A stretch of DNA of 64,000 nt. It comes from Telopea speciosissima. Taxonomy: Eukaryota > Streptophyta > Magnoliopsida > Proteales > Proteaceae. The stretch covers positions 10,737,568 to 10,801,567 of the forward strand of contig NC_057925.1 in NCBI RefSeq assembly GCF_018873765.1, given 5' to 3'. Of the stretch, positions 55,416-64,000 are shown in pieces. The translations under genes were made by a program, and so were the position numbers. Every line of letters begins with the position of its first letter. Positions within the stretch are counted from its first letter, which is position 1. The notes below the pieces were generated by a model. The model searched no databases and was not told the DNA's origin. It saw nothing but the letters and a program-made list of their open reading frames with translations.

Positions 55416-55568
55416 TCTTTTTCTTTTTTTTTTGTGGTTGAATTAAGACCAGTGGAGTTCAACCAACGTTAATTATTATTATTATTATTTTTTTGCTAAC
55501 CTATCTAAGAGACTGCCCAAGGGGACTTTTACTCCACTGACCTCCCCGGGCGGCTGCAAGAGTTGTAA

Positions 55569-55622
55569 TCAATTCAAAATAGAGTGGAAAATCATCAATT
55601 CAAAATAGAGAGGAAAATCATC
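55569..55622 (+). repeat. Tandem ~25-bp promoter repeat of gene 3 (two copies)
   Basis: Two copies of CAATTCAAAATAGAG(T/A)GGAAAATCAT, against three in gene 1 and one in gene 2. Confidence 0.7.
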
Positions 55623-55735
55623 TTAGGGTGGACCACGTTAAACTCATTCTGTTTTTCTCTTTCTCTCATCTATTCTCTTATTCACTCGTTCCTTAACAGA
55701 TGCTATCCTTGTGGTCATGAACCATATCCAGACTC

Positions 55736-55742
55736 TATAAAA
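55736..55742 (+). promoter_or_regulatory. TATA box of gene 3
   Basis: TATAAAA followed by GGGGAGCC, 45 bp before the ATG, identical to gene 1. The promoter is therefore still intact although the coding sequence is broken. Confidence 0.7.
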
Positions 55743-55780
55743 GGGGAGCCAAGGAAGCTTGAAAACTCATAAGATCTACA

Positions 55781-60708
<4,928 letters not shown>

Positions 60709-61014
60709 GAAATAGAGCAGAGAGGTGTTTTGGTCATTTCGCCTCTCTCTCTAATCTAATATTTTGTATGAGTGTATGTAGAATTGAGGGGACTGAGGAA
60801 GATTCTTCTCCCATCTCTCTCTATCTGAAGATTGTGTGTGGGTGTGAATTGACTGTTTTGTTATGATAGTGACGTTGAAAAATACGTCTTAATAAATAAA
60901 AGTTTGCTTCATCAATTGCAAATGTGTAAGGTAATTGAGGTTGGTTTTAAGAGTGTAAGAGTAGAAGAGAAGAAAAGAAGATAGAAGCATAAAAGTAAAG
61001 GGGGAAGAATGTAG

Positions 61015-61597
61015 CGGAAATTCATCCCGTACTAATTGGTACTATGAATATAAAGTGTATTATTAAAATAAATATGAAAAAATAAAAGATTCGAAGACAT
61101 AGGATTTACGTGGTTCAGTGTGATGGTATATGTTTATGGGACAATCTCACAGAGCTCATTTTACAATTTAGGGAAATATACAACTAACACACCATACCCA
61201 CAATATTGTACGTGGAATCCACTCAACAACAAATCTCACACTCATAGTATCACCCTCACAATCTCTCCAAAACAAAACAATTATAGAGAGCGGGATGAAA
61301 TACCTCATTCATGATTCTGTACCGGTCTTGTCTTTTCCATTTTCTTCAAAAATAGCCGCGGTAGGTATGGGCTGTGCCGACCATGGCTGACCCCTTCTCT
61401 CAATTTTTCTTCTTCATTCATTTGCTACAACCTACAAAGAGAAGACGTAATAGGAATTATCTTCCCATTCATTTATACCAATATTGTAATGATGGTGGTT
61501 TAGTTAATGAATTTTATTTTTAATTGTCAATTCAATTTCACATTCTCTCACTTGAATACTAATTTTGATAATAACCTTCACAGCTCTGAATTGTTCA
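61015..61597 (-). mobile_element. Copia LTR relic downstream of gene 3
   Basis: Counterpart of 18840-19612. It lacks about 145 bp (ACAATTATAGAGAG passes straight into CGGGATGAAATACC) and has only one copy of the 80-bp segment that is doubled after gene 1. Confidence 0.5.
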
Positions 61598-61835
61598 AAG
61601 GTCACTTTTGATCAAGTAAACACATGCCCAAAAGAAGTTTTGCATCATATGAACTCCTTCGTAACAGGCTTCATCAAAATGACTGCAAGTCTGCAATATT
61701 GTCATTGATGTGAATCTTTTGCGGAGAGATTGCTCCATCTTCCACCACATCTCAAATAAAATGATATTTTAGATCAATGTATTTAATTCAAGAATGAAAC
61801 ATTGGATTTAAAGACAAACGTAATGTACTCTGACT
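61598..61835 (-). pseudogene. Copia RNase H remnant, second copy
   Basis: Counterpart of 19614-19885 with the same TGA stops (HFV then TGA then DVVEDGAISLR-like sequence), so the stops are older than the duplication. Confidence 0.7.
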
Positions 61836-61984
61836 GACACAATAAATAATTATCACATTTTGCTTGATTCTCAGTTCATCAAATGACCTCTTCAACTAGA
61901 TACTTTTTTAACTTGAATCTATAGGTGCGATGTACCACTACAACAAAATCTAACATTAGGGAGCCCTAATTTGATGGATATAAG

Positions 61985-62480
61985 ATATTAGTGAATAGCA
62001 TTTTAGACCTCCAACATAAGGGTAGAATAATAATGATTGTAAACTTGTGAGTGAACCAACATCTTAAAAAAGGAAATTTTTTGCTGAAAAGAATATGCAT
62101 CTCGGTTGGATTCTAGCTTAAAATAGAAAGAAGAGGGCATGATTTTACTTAGAAAGGGTTCTTGAGTATATTGAAATTTAACAGTAAATAAGAAAGTGTT
62201 TGTGATCACTAAAAGAAGAAAAAACACAAAATCTTACATGAGGAAACAGCAAAAAAGATGTCTGAATGTGATAACAATTGCTACAAGTGGGGCACAAGAT
62301 TTATATATAGCTAGATGACTGTGTAGTGTGAATTGTACAGGCCTTGTACTTGAGGTTATAGTACCTATGGCTATATGTTAGACATGCTAAAAATAAGGTC
62401 AAAAATCAATGATGATCCACTCCGATGGATTTGATGATGGTTTCACATTTATTATTTCTGGGAAAGGGTTAGGTATTTTA
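61985..62480. repeat. 3'-flank repeat after gene 3
   Basis: Counterpart of 20015-20515 and of 35647-36175. Confidence 0.75.
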
Positions 62481-63010
62481 CCAGTTTTTGGTAAGTTAGT
62501 GGTATATGCAAACCACAAGGTTGGAAATTGGAAGGCAAGGCTTTACCCAAATAAAAAAAGATATTGAAAGGCAAGGGAAGTTCAGATCTGTTACCCACAT
62601 GGGGATGAGTGAGGATAGATCTGAAATCTCCACGGGGTGTGGGACCCACATCCCATGGAGGGGTCAAATCAATCTCCATCTATCACCATGTGGGTAGTTG
62701 ATCCAGATTCAAGGTCTTTTCCAAAAGGGAGGAAAGAGAATGGCACATGTTGGGTATGCTGCCAGCATACCCAATCTTTTGGCAATATTTATTTATGACA
62801 AAAAAAACATTGTCTGGTTGCGTTCCCCTTGCACCCACACACAAGGGAGAAAAATGATTGCCCCACCCCCCTTATTGGATGACCCTACACATCTCCTTGA
62901 TACATAATCTGGTGCAAGGACCATGTGACAAAGCAGCATTCATCTTCCCTTTATTTATTTATTTATTAATTAACTAAGTAACTCTAAGACTCCGGCTAGT
63001 TTTCAAAGAT

Positions 63011-63044
<34 letters not shown>

Positions 63045-64000
63045 GAAGAAGAAGAAGAATAAGGGTTGGTGTTCTATGTGGGAGAGTGTAGTCCCTGCAT
63101 GCGTGTGGGGACTAACGAGAGTATGCATGCACATTGGCATCATGGGGGCCAGCATTTCTACCTTTCACGGGGGATGGGGTAGTTATTTCACCGCCCTTTA
63201 TATCTGGATGTTGACGGTTCACTCTCCGATTGAAAACTTTCTTCCTAATAATCAAAAGGGAGGAAGAATGCTACCTGGGTGCATGTTGTGCACTGTCCTG
63301 CACCCAGACACAGAGGCATGTGAAATTACTGCCACGCCCCCCAAGGAAAGATAGAATTTGTTAGGGGTGTGTTGGTCATTTCTCGTGCCCCTGTGTCTGG
63401 ACACAAGAGCAGTGAACCATACACGCTCAGTAGCATTCTCTTTCCCTAATAATAATAATAATAATATGGAGCATTCTCTATGTGGAGCACAGGGGCTCGC
63501 AAATGCAGTAACCAATGAAAGCACAAGCACTGGCATCTCAGGGACGGGATTTCCACCTTTCATAAGGGCTAACAATCATTTCGCCATGTCTTCCCCCGTC
63601 GAACTCGAGTCACTCGACTCCAAAGTCCAAAATCAGATGGTTATAAATAATAGGAAAATCTACTAAATGTAGATGTTTTAGAGTCTGATATGACACGAAA
63701 TTCCACATGTAGATATCCAGCAAGGATTGTTCTTTAAAAATCTTCCTTGATGCTCAAAAAGGCGGTTGTATGGGCTTTTGCCAACCTAGTTGTGACACGT
63801 TGAAGGATAATTTGGTAATTTCAATTATTAGACAGATATGTCTCTTTTTTATTTTTTTTTGGGTGAAAAACAATTTCACACTGTTTCAACAATAAAATTT
63901 CAAGCATTGTGGATTGCATAAAAAATAATAAATTCTCATGGTGCTTTAAAAAAAAAAAAAATGGAGATTTTTTATGAGGTTTTTGGATAATATTTCATGG
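62481..64000. repeat. Right part of the gene 3 unit, to the window end
   Basis: Collinear with 20516-21995. It contains the foldback at about 62580-62705, the AAT/AAG microsatellite at 63010-63060 and the MITE at 63240-63470. No gene seen. The similarity runs to the last base, so the duplicated unit continues beyond the window. Confidence 0.75.

Overview
The window is nuclear DNA from a flowering plant. The evidence is 13-exon family 1 glycoside hydrolase (GH1) genes with GT-AG introns, plant-type LINE, RTE, copia, CACTA and Mutator-like elements, an Au-like SINE, many foldback MITEs, and AT-rich intergenic DNA. The species cannot be named from the sequence. Most short open frames here are transposon debris or chance.

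The genes that matter are three tandem, same-strand beta-glucosidase genes: gene 1 (13549-18509), gene 2 (37721-42823) and gene 3 (55781-60708). All three keep the same 13 exons with identical phases. Gene 1 reads through as a 523-residue protein with a signal peptide and both catalytic glutamates. Gene 2 is also open but has lost the usual stop codon, which adds 20 residues. Gene 3 is nearly identical to gene 1 but is broken by a CGA-to-TGA stop in exon 7 and a 2-bp insertion in exon 9.

Layout. 1-7340: a duplicated non-coding block (1-1950 plus 3335-3440, against 4776-7190) full of MITEs. Its first copy is interrupted by a Mutator-like element (1949-3334) carrying a piece of a PLC-like phosphodiesterase gene. 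7977-22130: the unit of gene 1. 22633-28444: a full-length but decayed L1-type LINE on the minus strand, with target-site duplications. 29400-31094: internally deleted copia remains. 32386-33985: a 5'-truncated L1 fragment. 35647-42823: a relic of the 3' flank of a gene unit, then gene 2. 43302-64000: a second copy of the gene 1 unit, carrying gene 3 and continuing past the window end. It differs from the first copy by about 7.1 kb at 46463-53595, most of which is a CACTA transposon (47247-53550) with a captured fragment that looks like an INDETERMINATE DOMAIN (IDD) transcription factor gene. In the first copy the same junction is occupied by a run of 97 C.

The window therefore shows recent segmental duplication of a secreted beta-glucosidase gene, followed by divergence (gene 2), pseudogenisation (gene 3), and promoter and intron remodelling by small repeats. 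Its wider interest lies in the two gene-capturing DNA transposons. I found no RNA genes, CRISPR array or prokaryote-like operon.
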